NCBI RefSeq assembly: GCF_020532605.1
Contig: NZ_JAJATW010000002.1
Span: 205,081 to 269,080 of the forward strand
Direction of reading: 5' to 3'
Length of the DNA: 64,000 nucleotides
Source of the DNA: Marinomonas algarum
Lineage (GTDB): Bacteria; Pseudomonadota; Gammaproteobacteria; Pseudomonadales; Marinomonadaceae
Position 1 is the first letter of the stretch, and each line of letters begins with the position of its first letter. The notes under the pieces were generated by a model. The model did not search any database and was not told where the DNA came from. It was given only the letters and a program-made list of their open reading frames with translations. A program made the position numbers and the translations under genes. This document shows positions 37,211-47,576 of this stretch, piece after piece.

Positions 37211-37500
37211 ACCGCCTCAAACTCGTCCTCACATTCATACGAGCCCATTTCAAACTCCCGACAAATCCACGGGCGATTTTCGTATATCGTACAACGAAAC
37301 GTCTCCCTGTCGACGGCAGAGCACCAACCATCATCGAGACGCCGCAATGTCTCACCACCCCACTCATCAGTCACAATATGCTCCTCAGGCACGCCCGTAT
37401 CGGTGATCATCATGACCTCCATTCGACAACATGCCGCTTGGCAATGGGAACAGGTCACCGGTGTTGCACTGACGTCTTTTAATACAATGCTCATTGGCAT
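37177..37500 (-). CDS. YkgJ-family cysteine-cluster protein
   Basis: The 107-residue protein carries a CxxCxxxCC cluster (CSHCQAACC) at about 17-25, and further cysteines in GWCSAV, FRCTIY and WICREF, the pattern of the YkgJ zinc- or iron-sulfur-binding family. Function is unknown. Two ATGs two codons apart are possible; the inner one (37494) gives an ATGA overlap with the stop of the amidohydrolase gene upstream, so translation is probably coupled. The last codons fall in a perfect palindrome. Confidence 0.85.
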   Translation of the reverse strand: MPMSIVLKDVSATPVTCSHCQAACCRMEVMMITDTGVPEEHIVTDEWGGETLRRLDDGWCSAVDRETFRCTIYENRPWICREFEMGSYECEDEFEAVKKDLSMMLHA

Positions 37501-38582
37501 ACCGACGGCGCTTGGTAATCCAGCTTCAGTAGATCAAAGTAGTTTTGCCCAAGGGCGATGTTACGAAACGCGTTATCATCCAAAAACTGATGGATTCGAC
37601 TGGTCACCTGAAGCTCCTGTTGATAAACATGAAAGTTATTGCCTCGAAACGCCACAAAATCCGAACCGGGCAAAATACGCTCTGAATATTGGTTGATAAA
37701 GGCTACATACAAGTCCTGATTCCCCCGTTTGCTGAAGTAATAATCGTCCAAAATACGCCATGAAATATCGATCATTAAATTGGGGTATTCGTCCAGCAGA
37801 CGCGACATGATCGCAATGTGCTTAGAGGCGTCCATTGTGGTTAATTCATGGGACATGCCCATGTGCGCCCACACAATTTTATTGTCTGGGTACAAGGTCA
37901 GCGCATTTTCCATCAAGGGCAAATATAAGGTAGGGTCAGCATCGTTGCCCAAATCTGAATGAATGGTAATAGGATCGTCCCTCTCTCTCAGCTTTGCCAT
38001 GAACCCCGCCCATTTCGAAATATCTTTTGGCGTTGCCGCTTTATGGCGGTTATAAAACTGCGCCTGTTTGACCAGGTTCACTTCGCCCATCCAATGAAAT
38101 AAGCCGGGGTATTCTTTGTCGTAGAATTCCATTAAAGCCACAGTCGGTTCAGGATTCGATAAATCGGTAAAGGTCATCGACAGGGTCAAATGCAAACCTT
38201 CTGGCTTGTATTCAATCATGTTGGCGGCGTTGACAAAGTCGTTGCGCGTCGTTGGCGCTACCGGCGTGCCAGGGCACTTTAAATAATTAGAACAACGGGA
38301 ATTCGACGGCAACATTTGCCCAATGCCGTATACATTGGCAAAACGCACGCTGGTGCGGGACAAGTAATCATTCATCTCCGTAAAGGGAATCGCCCTACCA
38401 TCAAAAGGCCGATAATGTAGGTGCGTATCCACGACCGGCGTATAAGGCTCGGCTTCTCGATCATAGCAAGCCGCTCCCGCTTTAAAAGAATCAAGCGAAC
38501 GGTGCTCATATTTATCGTCGGAAACGGCACAGCCGCTCATTAATATCGCCGTGACACAAACCGTTGATAACCCACGCCCCAT
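37491..38582 (-). CDS. Amidohydrolase-family lipoprotein
   Basis: The 363-residue protein starts with a lipoprotein signal ending in the lipobox LMSGC (about residue 18), so it should be anchored in the periplasm. The rest is a metal-dependent TIM-barrel hydrolase of the amidohydrolase-2 type: VVDTHLHYRPFDG near the N-terminus, HSDLGNDAD and IVWAHMGMSHELT further on. The substrate is unknown. GAGGGA precedes both a GTG and the chosen ATG one codon later. It overlaps the YkgJ-like gene and is divergent from the OsmC-YcaO gene. Confidence 0.85.
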   Translation of the reverse strand: MGRGLSTVCVTAILMSGCAVSDDKYEHRSLDSFKAGAACYDREAEPYTPVVDTHLHYRPFDGRAIPFTEMNDYLSRTSVRFANVYGIGQMLPSNSRCSNYLKCPGTPVAPTTRNDFVNAANMIEYKPEGLHLTLSMTFTDLSNPEPTVALMEFYDKEYPGLFHWMGEVNLVKQAQFYNRHKAATPKDISKWAGFMAKLRERDDPITIHSDLGNDADPTLYLPLMENALTLYPDNKIVWAHMGMSHELTTMDASKHIAIMSRLLDEYPNLMIDISWRILDDYYFSKRGNQDLYVAFINQYSERILPGSDFVAFRGNNFHVYQQELQVTSRIHQFLDDNAFRNIALGQNYFDLLKLDYQAPSVCQ

Positions 38583-38775
38583 CACTCACTGTCCCTCGTT
38601 TGTTTCTAAATCAATAAAACCATTACAAAGCATTCAGTAACGCCTGTAAACCACTATTAAACGCGATTTAATTTTACTCGCCTTCCCCTATCACCGATAA
38701 TTACCTGTATCAACTCATGGCCCATAAAAACACTGCCATCAGCCATCGTCGCTCATTAAGTGGAAACCGTATTCA

Positions 38776-40965
38776 ATGGAAATCAATGTTAATTTTCTCG
38801 ACAATCTCAGACTGGAAGCCAAGTTTGATGATTTCACCGTCACCGCCGATCAACCTATTCGTTATAAAGGCGATGGCTCGGCTCCCAGCCCATTTGATTA
38901 TTTTCTCGCTTCTTCAGCGTTATGCGCAGCGTATTTCGTCAAGGTGTATTGTAAAGCCCGCGACATCCCTACCGACAATATTCGCGTGTCACAGAACAAC
39001 ATCGTTGACCCAGAAGACCGTTACAACCAGATCTTTCAGATCCAAGTCGAACTGCCTGACGACTTATCAGAAAAAGATCGTACCGGTATTTTGCGCTCTA
39101 TCGAGCGTTGTACGGTCAAAAAGGTTGTGCAAACCGGCCCTGAATTCAAAATTGACAGCGTGGCCAGTTTAAAAGCAGACGCCAATGCCATGCTCATGGG
39201 TCAAGCCGATGAGGCGTCCAGCACCTTTATTCTTGGCAAAGACCTCCCAGTCGAACAAACCATTGCTAATATGACGGGGATGTTGGCCGATCTGGGGATG
39301 AAAATTGAAATTTCATCTTGGCGTAACATCGTCCCTAACGTCTGGTCGCTGCACATTCGCGATGCGGCATCGCCTCTGTGTTTCACTAATGGCAAAGGCG
39401 CCACTAAAGAAAGCGCCTTATGTTCTGCCCTCGGTGAGTTCATCGAACGTTTGAGCAATAATTTTTTCTACAATGACCAATTCTTCGGCACCGAGATCGC
39501 CAACAGCGACTTCGTTCATTACCCCAATGAAAAATGGTTTCCCCTTGAAGACGACGATGCCTTACCAGCGGGTTTACTCGACGATTACTGCCTCGACATT
39601 TACAACCCAGACGACGAGCTTTTTGGCTCGCACCTGATTGACACCAACTCAGGCAACAGCGAACGCGGTATCTGTGCCATTCCTTACACGCGTCAATCCG
39701 ATGGTGACACCGTGTACTTCCCATCGAATCTGATTGAGAATTTGTTCTTAAGTAATGGCATGAGTGCGGGCAATAATTTGCAAGAAGCGCACGTTCAATG
39801 TTTATCCGAAATTTTTGAACGTGCCGTCAAACGCCAAATCATTGAAGAAGAAATCGTCCTGCCGGATGTGCCCATGCACGTTTTGGAAAAATACCCCTCT
39901 ATCCTGGCCGGTATCCAAGGCTTAGAAGCCCAAGGTTTTCCTATTGTCGTCAAAGACGCCTCCCTTGGTGGTCAATTTCCGGTGATGAACGTCACCTTGA
40001 TGAACCCTAAAACCGGCGGTGTTTTCTCCTCTTTTGGTGCGCACCCCAGCCTTGAAGTGGCGCTTGAGCGCAGCTTAACAGAGCTTATGCAGGGCCGCAG
40101 TTTTGAAGGTCTAAACGACGTGCCAAAGCCAACGTTTAATAGCATGGCCGTCAGCGAACCGGAAAACTTCGTCGAGCATTTTATCGATTCCACGGGCGTG
40201 ATTTCATGGCGCTTTTTTAGCAGCAAACACGACTACGAATTTTGCGAGTGGGATTTTTCTGGCAGTAACGAAGAAGAAGCCGCCGCTTTATTTGGTATAT
40301 TGGAAGAGATGGGCAAAGAAGTGTATGTGGCGGAATTCACCGAGTTGGGCGCGTCGGCGTGTCGCATTCTGGTACCGGATTATTCCGAAGTATATCCGGT
40401 AGAAGACTTAGTTTGGGACAACACCAACAAAGCACTGGATTACCGTGAAGACATTCTCAATATTCATTCCCTTAACGATGAGCAATTGACCGACCTAGTC
40501 AATCGCCTTGAAGAAAGCCAGCTCGATAATTACACCGATATTCCAACGTTGATTGGCATTGTGTTTGATGAAAACACCGTGTGGGGGCAGTTGACCATTA
40601 TGGAACTGAAAATCCTCAGTTACCTTGCCTTGGGCGCACACGAAGACGCCATGGAATTAGTCGGCGAATTCTTACAATTCAACGACAACACCGTCGAGCG
40701 CGGCTTGTTTTATCAAGCCATGAGCGCAGTCTTAGAAGTCACCCTAGACGACGAATTAGAACTGGGCGACTTTATTCATAATTTCCGCCGCATGTTTGGT
40801 GATCACGTGATGGACAAGGTGGTCGGCTCGGTTGACGGCTCGGTTCGCTTCTACGGACTAAGCAAAACCAGCATGGCACTAGAAGGCATTGAGCCGCATT
40901 TACGCTTAATCGAAAGCTACAAAAAGCTGCATCAAGCTCGTAAAGCGTCGATGCAAGCCCGCTAG
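38776..40965 (+). CDS. ycaO: OsmC-YcaO fusion protein (YcaO-type cyclodehydratase-like ATPase)
   Basis: The 729-residue protein has an OsmC-like N-terminal domain (about 1-140; GDGSAPSPFDYFLASSAL and a cysteine at SIERCTVKK) joined to a YcaO ATP-binding domain (about 185-570; ATKESALCSALGEFIERLS, LSEIFERAVKR, HPSLEVALERSLTELMQGR). The C-terminal helical part is as in E. coli YcaO. YcaO proteins activate amide bonds with ATP; E. coli YcaO helps RimO methylthiolate ribosomal protein S12. No RiPP precursor or dehydrogenase gene lies nearby, so a ribosome role is more likely. Confidence 0.9.
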   Translation: MEINVNFLDNLRLEAKFDDFTVTADQPIRYKGDGSAPSPFDYFLASSALCAAYFVKVYCKARDIPTDNIRVSQNNIVDPEDRYNQIFQIQVELPDDLSEKDRTGILRSIERCTVKKVVQTGPEFKIDSVASLKADANAMLMGQADEASSTFILGKDLPVEQTIANMTGMLADLGMKIEISSWRNIVPNVWSLHIRDAASPLCFTNGKGATKESALCSALGEFIERLSNNFFYNDQFFGTEIANSDFVHYPNEKWFPLEDDDALPAGLLDDYCLDIYNPDDELFGSHLIDTNSGNSERGICAIPYTRQSDGDTVYFPSNLIENLFLSNGMSAGNNLQEAHVQCLSEIFERAVKRQIIEEEIVLPDVPMHVLEKYPSILAGIQGLEAQGFPIVVKDASLGGQFPVMNVTLMNPKTGGVFSSFGAHPSLEVALERSLTELMQGRSFEGLNDVPKPTFNSMAVSEPENFVEHFIDSTGVISWRFFSSKHDYEFCEWDFSGSNEEEAAALFGILEEMGKEVYVAEFTELGASACRILVPDYSEVYPVEDLVWDNTNKALDYREDILNIHSLNDEQLTDLVNRLEESQLDNYTDIPTLIGIVFDENTVWGQLTIMELKILSYLALGAHEDAMELVGEFLQFNDNTVERGLFYQAMSAVLEVTLDDELELGDFIHNFRRMFGDHVMDKVVGSVDGSVRFYGLSKTSMALEGIEPHLRLIESYKKLHQARKASMQAR

Positions 40966-41017
40966 TTCAGCAAGCGTCATCATAAAAACAGAATAATGCA
41001 AAGATAGGTAACCCAAG

Positions 41018-42199
41018 ATGTTCAACACCAAAACTCAAACCAAGGCGATTGTAACGGCGAGTTTTTTGCTGGCCACATTAACAGGTTGCCAATCTGTGCT
41101 GTCGTTCGACTCCGTCGACTCTGTCAATCAATTATCGGATCAAGTAAAAAACGCAGACGACTTGGACGACCTCAAGGCGATAGCCAAACAAGCGAAAATC
41201 ACTCAAAGTTTCATTAACGCTGATATAGAGATGATTCGTACCTTGTATCGTAATCTTGGCGATGAGGTCAACCAACGTTGGGGCAAAGAAAACACCGCAC
41301 TGCCGGCTAAGAAACAGTACGTAAAATACACCGATAACTATCAAGCCAGAACCATCGTCGATTTTGATGGTGGCACAGTAAAGGTGGAAACCTTAAACGC
41401 AAATGGCTCAAAAAACGCCTTAGTCGAAGCGGTCACCACCACTCTGCTAACCACCTCTGACCCGACTAAAACGGATATATTTTCCAGCTCTGCCCCCGAT
41501 GTGGACGGCGTGCCTTTTCTCTATCCACAAGTGATGGATCACGATGGTAAATTAGTCAAATACCGCTGGCGCGCAGAACGTTACGCCAATTACCTTGTGT
41601 CGAACCGTTTAGAAACCAACCAAGAAAATGGCAAAACCGTGTACTCTGTAACCTTTGATTTGGTTGAACAGCACGAACACCTGCGCCAAGAAAAATACAG
41701 TGAGTATGTCATCGCTGCCGCCAATCGTTACAACCTATCGCCGGCTTTGATTTACGGCATTATAGAAACAGAAAGCTCATTCAACCCTTACGCAATCAGC
41801 CCGGCAAACGCTTATGGATTGATGCAGGTGGTGCCCGCCACCGCAGGCAAAGATGTGTATAACCTAGTGAAGAAGAAATCCGGTCAGCCGACAAAAGAAG
41901 TCCTCTTCTCACCCGAGCAAAACATCGACATTGGCAGCGCTTACCTCTATATATTACAGACTCGCTATCTCGCCAAAGTGAACAATAAGCTCAGCCAAGA
42001 ATACTCAATGATCTCCGCTTACAACGGCGGCACAGGCAACGTACTCAAAACATTTGACAGTAACCGTACCACCGCCATGACCAAGCTGAACCAGACCGCC
42101 ACCAGCGAGGTGTATCGAAAGCTCCGTTACGACCACCCGCGCACTGAATCCCAGTATTATTTGGAAAAAGTCACGAAAGCGAAGAAGAACTATGAGTAA
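41018..42199 (+). CDS. mltC: Membrane-bound lytic murein transglycosylase C
   Basis: The 393-residue lipoprotein has a signal with lipobox LTGCQ (cysteine near residue 24), a MltC N-terminal domain (about 40-220) and an SLT domain with the catalytic glutamate in YGIIETESSFNPYA, plus AYGLMQVVP and ISAYNGGTGNV. It cleaves peptidoglycan glycan strands with formation of 1,6-anhydro ends, at the inner face of the outer membrane. It is slightly longer than E. coli MltC (359). It follows ycaO by 52 bp, and its end overlaps the convergent cobB gene by 29 bp. Confidence 0.93.
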   Translation: MFNTKTQTKAIVTASFLLATLTGCQSVLSFDSVDSVNQLSDQVKNADDLDDLKAIAKQAKITQSFINADIEMIRTLYRNLGDEVNQRWGKENTALPAKKQYVKYTDNYQARTIVDFDGGTVKVETLNANGSKNALVEAVTTTLLTTSDPTKTDIFSSSAPDVDGVPFLYPQVMDHDGKLVKYRWRAERYANYLVSNRLETNQENGKTVYSVTFDLVEQHEHLRQEKYSEYVIAAANRYNLSPALIYGIIETESSFNPYAISPANAYGLMQVVPATAGKDVYNLVKKKSGQPTKEVLFSPEQNIDIGSAYLYILQTRYLAKVNNKLSQEYSMISAYNGGTGNVLKTFDSNRTTAMTKLNQTATSEVYRKLRYDHPRTESQYYLEKVTKAKKNYE

Positions 42200-43559
42200 T
42201 CTCACGAGACAACGTGTCGGCTAAGAACAGCTTTGCCGTGACCTCAAGATTCGACGGAAAAAACAAGTGCAGATAACTGGCGGTTAAGCCCTTGTGTTGG
42301 TAAATCGCTTCCCCTGGCGCAGGGTGACGTTGTCGACGACCGTAACCAATCGGTTCAGGCGTATTGGCGCTGCGGGATCGGTGATGCGCATGGCCTCGAA
42401 TCTCACCTTGGGGCAACACAGCCGTTTGCATCCCCTGGCAACCACGTTTACCGCGCATTGCGCCTTGACCAGACAAGATGCCAACCATGGGGTAACAGGC
42501 ATCGTTTAAGTCGGTAAGGTCGTCTAAGCTGTACAACATACCGCCGCATTCGGCCAAGATAGCCTTGCCCGTTTGGTGAAATGCTCGAATAGATTCGCGC
42601 ATCGACGCATTGTCAGACAAGGCTTTAGCGTGCAGTTCCGGGTAGCCACCGGGCAACCAAAGAGCGTCGGCGTCTGGCAAAATAGTGTCATTTAAAGGAG
42701 AGAAAAACACCACTTTTGCGCCCATGTTTTTTAAGGCAATGACATTCGCATCGTAAATAAAACTAAACGCTGCATCGCGAGCCACAGCAATGGTTTTGCC
42801 TGTTAGCCGTGTTCGCAGGTCATCCGTTGATTCAACAGGCAACGTTGATTCAACAGACAATGTAGCAGGATAAAATGCCACAGGCGCTGGCAAAGTGAGC
42901 AATCCATTGTCATGGGTTGATTTTAGCCATTCCACTGCCGCTTCGAAGCGAATTTCAAGCTCGTCTTTTACTTCCTCAGCTTGTACCAAACCCAGGTGTC
43001 GTTCCGGTAGGCTAACCTCTTCATCGCGTTTCAAAGTTGCAAGTAACGGCAAATCCTTCGGTAAAGCATCGCGTATCAGCTGCGCATGTCGTTCACTGCC
43101 ACAGCAATTGGCAATTATTCCTGCTACCTTCACATCGTCTCGAAAATTTGCCAGTCCCGTTGCTAAGGCCGCTGCGGTTTGCGCCATGCCCTTTACATCC
43201 ATCACGATCGCCATGGGGATACCAAAACGCGCCGCCAAATCAGCACTGGATGGCTCACCATCAAACATCCCCATGGCCCCTTCAACCAAAATCAGATCAG
43301 CAACTTGTGCCGCTTGAAACAACTTATCTTGGCAGTAGTCATCCCCCGCCATCCAAATATCAAGTTGCTCTACAGGTTGTTGAGAAGCTTGAGCGAGAAT
43401 TTGCGGGTCGAGGTAATCTGGCCCTGTTTTAAAGACACGAACCACTTTACCTTGGTGGGTAAAATAACGCGCCAACGCCGCCGTGATCGTGGTTTTCCCT
43501 TGATTGGATGCTGGTGCGGTTAAAAATAGTGCTGGGCAATAAGCCGCTGTTGTTGTCAT
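42171..43559 (-). CDS. cobB: Cobyrinate a,c-diamide synthase
   Basis: CobB/CbiA amidates the a and c side chains of the corrin ring using glutamine and ATP. The 462-residue protein has an N-terminal P-loop ASNQGKTTITAAL, the KTGPDYLDP motif and a C-terminal class I glutaminase domain with its cysteine in ILAECGGMLYS and a terminal TASYLHLFF block. A short direct repeat in codons near 42830-42860 gives VESTLPVEST. It starts with an ATGA overlap on the chelatase gene and overlaps mltC at its end. The name cbiA is equally valid. Confidence 0.93.
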   Translation of the reverse strand: MTTTAAYCPALFLTAPASNQGKTTITAALARYFTHQGKVVRVFKTGPDYLDPQILAQASQQPVEQLDIWMAGDDYCQDKLFQAAQVADLILVEGAMGMFDGEPSSADLAARFGIPMAIVMDVKGMAQTAAALATGLANFRDDVKVAGIIANCCGSERHAQLIRDALPKDLPLLATLKRDEEVSLPERHLGLVQAEEVKDELEIRFEAAVEWLKSTHDNGLLTLPAPVAFYPATLSVESTLPVESTDDLRTRLTGKTIAVARDAAFSFIYDANVIALKNMGAKVVFFSPLNDTILPDADALWLPGGYPELHAKALSDNASMRESIRAFHQTGKAILAECGGMLYSLDDLTDLNDACYPMVGILSGQGAMRGKRGCQGMQTAVLPQGEIRGHAHHRSRSANTPEPIGYGRRQRHPAPGEAIYQHKGLTASYLHLFFPSNLEVTAKLFLADTLSREITHSSSSLS

Positions 43560-45331
43560 AAAGCCGTCTCTAATAATGAAGTCAGTAATACGTATTGAGC
43601 CCCTAGGTGCGCAGCAATCTCTTGTCCACGACCGCGCTTGACCTGTGATTGTTCCGTATCAATTAATACGGTTTGACCTAGGAGCATCAGGTCAGACACG
43701 TCCGCTTGCGTGCGACCATCTGTTAAAATGTAGGTTTGACTATGGAGTTCGCGATTTGTTTTGTGTTGCTTGGTCAGGTACTGACTGGCATTTTCTATGG
43801 CAATTCGGAACGGTGTACCACCGCCCGCTTGCAAATTATCGAGCAAGTCTGCAATGTCTTTTGGTGCGCGCACCTTCGGCAGAATCGACGACACATTGTC
43901 TTGTCCAAAGCCAATAATGGCCAACTGTTCGCGCGCCACATAAGCACGTTGAGCAATGTCCAAAATAACCCCTTTGGCATTGGAAAACACCCCTTCACTC
44001 AAGGTTGAAGCAGAGGTATCGAGTAACACCAGATGCAACACACTTTGACCCGTTTTATCGGCTTTTGGCAGAAGGTGTTTTGGCGGCCAATCTTGCGGTT
44101 GGGTGGTTATGCTACGAAACCAATCAACGCCTTGGCCCGCTTGTGTCGTATCAGGTCGATAGCCTCCCGACTGATGTCCCTTATACTTACCCGGCGTGAT
44201 GTCATTGAAACGAGGAGAAGGCACAGCCGTTGTTCTGGTATCGGCTATATCGACTTTGATTGGGCTGCTGCTGGAGCGTCTTTGCGGCGACATCGCTCCC
44301 CATTCACCGGAGGCTTGTTGTGAAGAATCAGGGCGACGCGACGCCTCTGGACGGTGGCTTGGCGTATTGTGTGGGGCTTGATCTGGCAAATCTTGAGGTT
44401 GTGACGCTTGATTTACATTAGGCTGCGGACTTGGCGGCTGTGGGCTGTGGGACTGCTGGCTTTGACGACGGTGGGCCAATACTAAATCCTCGACAGCATC
44501 AATATCACTATTAGATACCGTTGATCCCCCACGCCATGCAGCATGCGCCATAGCCGCACGAACCCAGACAATATCCCCACGCACACCGTCTATATGGGCG
44601 GATTGGCAGCGGCTCGCAATCTCCATACGTAAAGTGTCACTACAACGCACATCACGAAGTGTGGCTCGTGCCAAACGTATGCTGTTTTTTAAATTACGTT
44701 GCTTGTATTTAAAGGCATTGCAAAAATCACTCGGGGCTTGATCAAACTCTTCCCGTAATCGGACAATTTGAACACGTTCTTCCAAGCTATATTGATTGCT
44801 TAACGACACCATCAGACCAAATCTGTCCTGCAGCTGTGGGCGTAACTCGCCCTCATCTGGGTTCATGGTACCCACCAGCAAAAAGCGTGATTCATGTTGA
44901 TGGCTGACCCCATCACGCTCAACACGGTTCACCCCACTGGCAGCAACATCTAATAACTGATCAACTAGGTTATCGGCTAATAGGTTGACCTCATCAACAT
45001 ACAAAACGCCACCATGAGCTTGGCTTAACAAGCCAGGTTTAAACGCCACCTGTTTGTCTTGTAGTACCTGCTCTAAGTCCAACGCACCCAATAAACGATC
45101 TTCACTGGTTCCCAACGGCAAGCTGGCAAATGGCACCATGCCTTCACCCTGCAATGCCGGCATTACGCCCGACAAACCTCGCGCTAACGTTGACTTCGCT
45201 GAACCGCGAGGCCCGCTGATTAGCACACCGCCAATGTGTGGGTTAATGGCACATAAAATTAGCGCCAATTTAAGGGATTCTTGCCCTGCCACGGCGGTGA
45301 AAGGAAAATTGCAATGGGCGAGCGATGTCAT
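43556..45331 (-). CDS. Fused chelatase I/D ATPase subunit, probable cobaltochelatase partner
   Basis: The 591-residue protein joins a magnesium-chelatase I-type AAA+ domain (about 1-300; Walker A GPRGSAKST, Walker B LYVDEVNLL, TMNPDEGELRPQLQDRFG) to a Pro/Gln/Ser-rich linker (about 300-400) and a von Willebrand A domain with the MIDAS start DTSAS. This is the ChlID layout found with CobN in bacteria without CobS-CobT, so it most likely powers cobalt insertion by CobN. ATG 45331 has AGGT upstream; the open frame extends ten codons further without a ribosome site. It is coupled to cobB. Confidence 0.88.
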   Translation of the reverse strand: MTSLAHCNFPFTAVAGQESLKLALILCAINPHIGGVLISGPRGSAKSTLARGLSGVMPALQGEGMVPFASLPLGTSEDRLLGALDLEQVLQDKQVAFKPGLLSQAHGGVLYVDEVNLLADNLVDQLLDVAASGVNRVERDGVSHQHESRFLLVGTMNPDEGELRPQLQDRFGLMVSLSNQYSLEERVQIVRLREEFDQAPSDFCNAFKYKQRNLKNSIRLARATLRDVRCSDTLRMEIASRCQSAHIDGVRGDIVWVRAAMAHAAWRGGSTVSNSDIDAVEDLVLAHRRQSQQSHSPQPPSPQPNVNQASQPQDLPDQAPHNTPSHRPEASRRPDSSQQASGEWGAMSPQRRSSSSPIKVDIADTRTTAVPSPRFNDITPGKYKGHQSGGYRPDTTQAGQGVDWFRSITTQPQDWPPKHLLPKADKTGQSVLHLVLLDTSASTLSEGVFSNAKGVILDIAQRAYVAREQLAIIGFGQDNVSSILPKVRAPKDIADLLDNLQAGGGTPFRIAIENASQYLTKQHKTNRELHSQTYILTDGRTQADVSDLMLLGQTVLIDTEQSQVKRGRGQEIAAHLGAQYVLLTSLLETAL

Positions 45332-45365
45332 GGAATTACCTGTTATTGAATTACGTGTCATTAGG

Positions 45366-47576
45366 TTACGTGTCTTTTTCGAGCGCTTTTATCGTATCGC
45401 CATGAACCTGTACTTGTAATTCATGTGTTAAGCGCCGAACTTCTTTTAATTGATCAAACAGTGATTGTAGCTGAGATTGCACAAAATAATGGCGTTCATC
45501 TTCTTCTGAAGCACCGTTTTCTAATTTCGTCTGCCACTCTTCAAACACAGCCACATTAAAAGTCACTAAGTGTTTCTCTTCTAAGCATTGGGCAATGTCC
45601 TCTAGACTCTTCACGATGTAGTCACTGGCTTCTGCTAACACTTGGTTACTTGGCTGATCAATTAGCCTGCCTCGGTGTGCGCTAAAAGCGGCAATATAAT
45701 TAAACAAGGTATGGCTACGAATCACTAAGCGTTGCCATAATTCCGTGTTGGTGCGGTAGTGACCGGGCTCTTGTTGCATATTGGCTAAGGTAGAGGTTAA
45801 CAAAGCATCCGCATTGTAGGCGCGTCGTCGACTGCGACGATAAACCTGTTCATCGACTTCTTTTTCTTGATAAAACCGCATTAATTCCCGTAAATATTCG
45901 GCACTGCGCCGCAGCCCTTCTGCAAACGTGATAGGCAACTGACGGTAAGCCCAGTCGGGCAGAATAAAGAACACGGCCAACCAAGAAATGGTGCTACCAA
46001 TTAAGGTATCAATAAGTCTTGGCAAGATAACATCGTAGCCATCAGACACTTGGTTAAAACAACAAATCACCATCAAGGTAATGGCGGCCGTTGCCAAAAC
46101 ATAGCGATTGGTTCGCGTAATAAAGAACACCACCCCCGCTGCAACGGCCAACATCAACTGCACGGATTGCATGGGAAACAAGGTGATCAAAGACCAAGCC
46201 GCCACTAAACCGATCACGGTGCCAGCCATTCGTTCGTAAAGCCGTTTTCGCGTTGAACCAAAGGTAGGCAAACAAACAAATAATGTGGTTAACAGCACCC
46301 AATACCCCACATCAATGTTCAAATTTTGAATAATGCTGTAACCACACGTCAGCGCAATAGACATACGTACTGCATGACGAAAGACTTGAGATTTACGCGT
46401 CATCTGATCGCTGATTTGTCCCCAGATAGAACGCAATGTGGCTTTGGGTTGAGGGATTTGCAGAGACGCATCTGCTAACGACTCATCTTCCAATTTAGGA
46501 ATTTTATCTAGATCCTGTTGCAAGCCCACCACGTTATCCGTCAACTGCCTTAATGAACGAAACAAACGCCATTGTACTGGCTGGGCTTCACGCTCTAAAT
46601 AAGCCATCGATTTTAACACCCCTGCGACGGCTTCCTCACTGTCTCGTAAATCAATCGCTCGCTCACCACGAATGGCCTCGCCTATTGTCCGACAACTTGT
46701 GCCCGCTTCTGACAATTGACGCTGCAGACGGAACAAGATATCACTGTGAAAAAACGTATCCGCTAAGTCGGAGTAATTGTAATGGGAAGAACTCGCTCGC
46801 TCATGGATTCCTTGGGCAATAAAATAAAAGCGGATATAGCGACCTAACTGTGGATTACCCGGATTGCTGTCGATACGACGCACTAGGATTTCGCGCACCT
46901 TATTTAAAGCAATGACCACCTGACCGTGCTGTTGCGCCAGTTTTAAACGTAGCGTGTCTACTGAAGCACACGATGGCGGCGGAAAGAATTTCGACTTGAG
47001 TTTTAAATACAAACCGATCTCGATGTACAAGGAAGCGAGCGCTTGACGTAAGGCGATGTGGACAAAAAGAGCCGCCCAGATAATCGATAAAATACCGTAC
47101 CACAGAGCGCCTAGGGTCAATAAAACCGGTTCATACCAAATAGGAACGTCATGGGTCGCCTGATTCAAGCCTATCATGGTGTAAACAGCCAAAATTAAAG
47201 TGGCTTGAGCAATCACCGCATAACGTCGACCAAGCGCGCCGCCCATGGTCAAAGAGAAGGCCATGATCGCAATACTGGTGCCAAACGCCCAAGGGTAAGG
47301 CATCAGAGCTTGTACTCCAAAAGCGGTGATGACAAAAAACACCAAGGTGATCAATAAGGAGCGAACACGACCTTGCCAGCTGTCTTCTGTTTCCGCTAAC
47401 GCACTGGCGATGACACCCAAAAAAAGCGGGATTACCCAGTCAATCTTATCAATACTCCAACTCAGCACCATGGCACCGCATAGGGCAATGAAAACACGTA
47501 TGGCGTAAGACAGTTGATTTAGGCCACCCACTTTACGTAAGGTGTGTGGAGAGAGCTTAAACGGATTTGAGATCAC
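45366..47576 (-). CDS. FUSC/YccS-family inner membrane protein
   Basis: The 736-residue protein has two sets of hydrophobic helices (about 25-185 and 400-530), each followed by a cytoplasmic helical region, as in the YccS/YhfK branch of the FUSC family related to aromatic acid exporters. Substrate is unknown. The start is a GTG: a perfect AGGAGG lies six bases before it and would be inside the gene if the earlier in-frame TTG were used. It lies between the DMT exporter and the chelatase gene, 34 bp from the latter. Confidence 0.85.
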   Translation of the reverse strand: MISNPFKLSPHTLRKVGGLNQLSYAIRVFIALCGAMVLSWSIDKIDWVIPLFLGVIASALAETEDSWQGRVRSLLITLVFFVITAFGVQALMPYPWAFGTSIAIMAFSLTMGGALGRRYAVIAQATLILAVYTMIGLNQATHDVPIWYEPVLLTLGALWYGILSIIWAALFVHIALRQALASLYIEIGLYLKLKSKFFPPPSCASVDTLRLKLAQQHGQVVIALNKVREILVRRIDSNPGNPQLGRYIRFYFIAQGIHERASSSHYNYSDLADTFFHSDILFRLQRQLSEAGTSCRTIGEAIRGERAIDLRDSEEAVAGVLKSMAYLEREAQPVQWRLFRSLRQLTDNVVGLQQDLDKIPKLEDESLADASLQIPQPKATLRSIWGQISDQMTRKSQVFRHAVRMSIALTCGYSIIQNLNIDVGYWVLLTTLFVCLPTFGSTRKRLYERMAGTVIGLVAAWSLITLFPMQSVQLMLAVAAGVVFFITRTNRYVLATAAITLMVICCFNQVSDGYDVILPRLIDTLIGSTISWLAVFFILPDWAYRQLPITFAEGLRRSAEYLRELMRFYQEKEVDEQVYRRSRRRAYNADALLTSTLANMQQEPGHYRTNTELWQRLVIRSHTLFNYIAAFSAHRGRLIDQPSNQVLAEASDYIVKSLEDIAQCLEEKHLVTFNVAVFEEWQTKLENGASEEDERHYFVQSQLQSLFDQLKEVRRLTHELQVQVHGDTIKALEKDT

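Noticed and set aside
38717..39172. 151-codon plus-strand frame overlapping ycaO
   Set aside because: It is an out-of-frame shadow of the OsmC domain with no family features.
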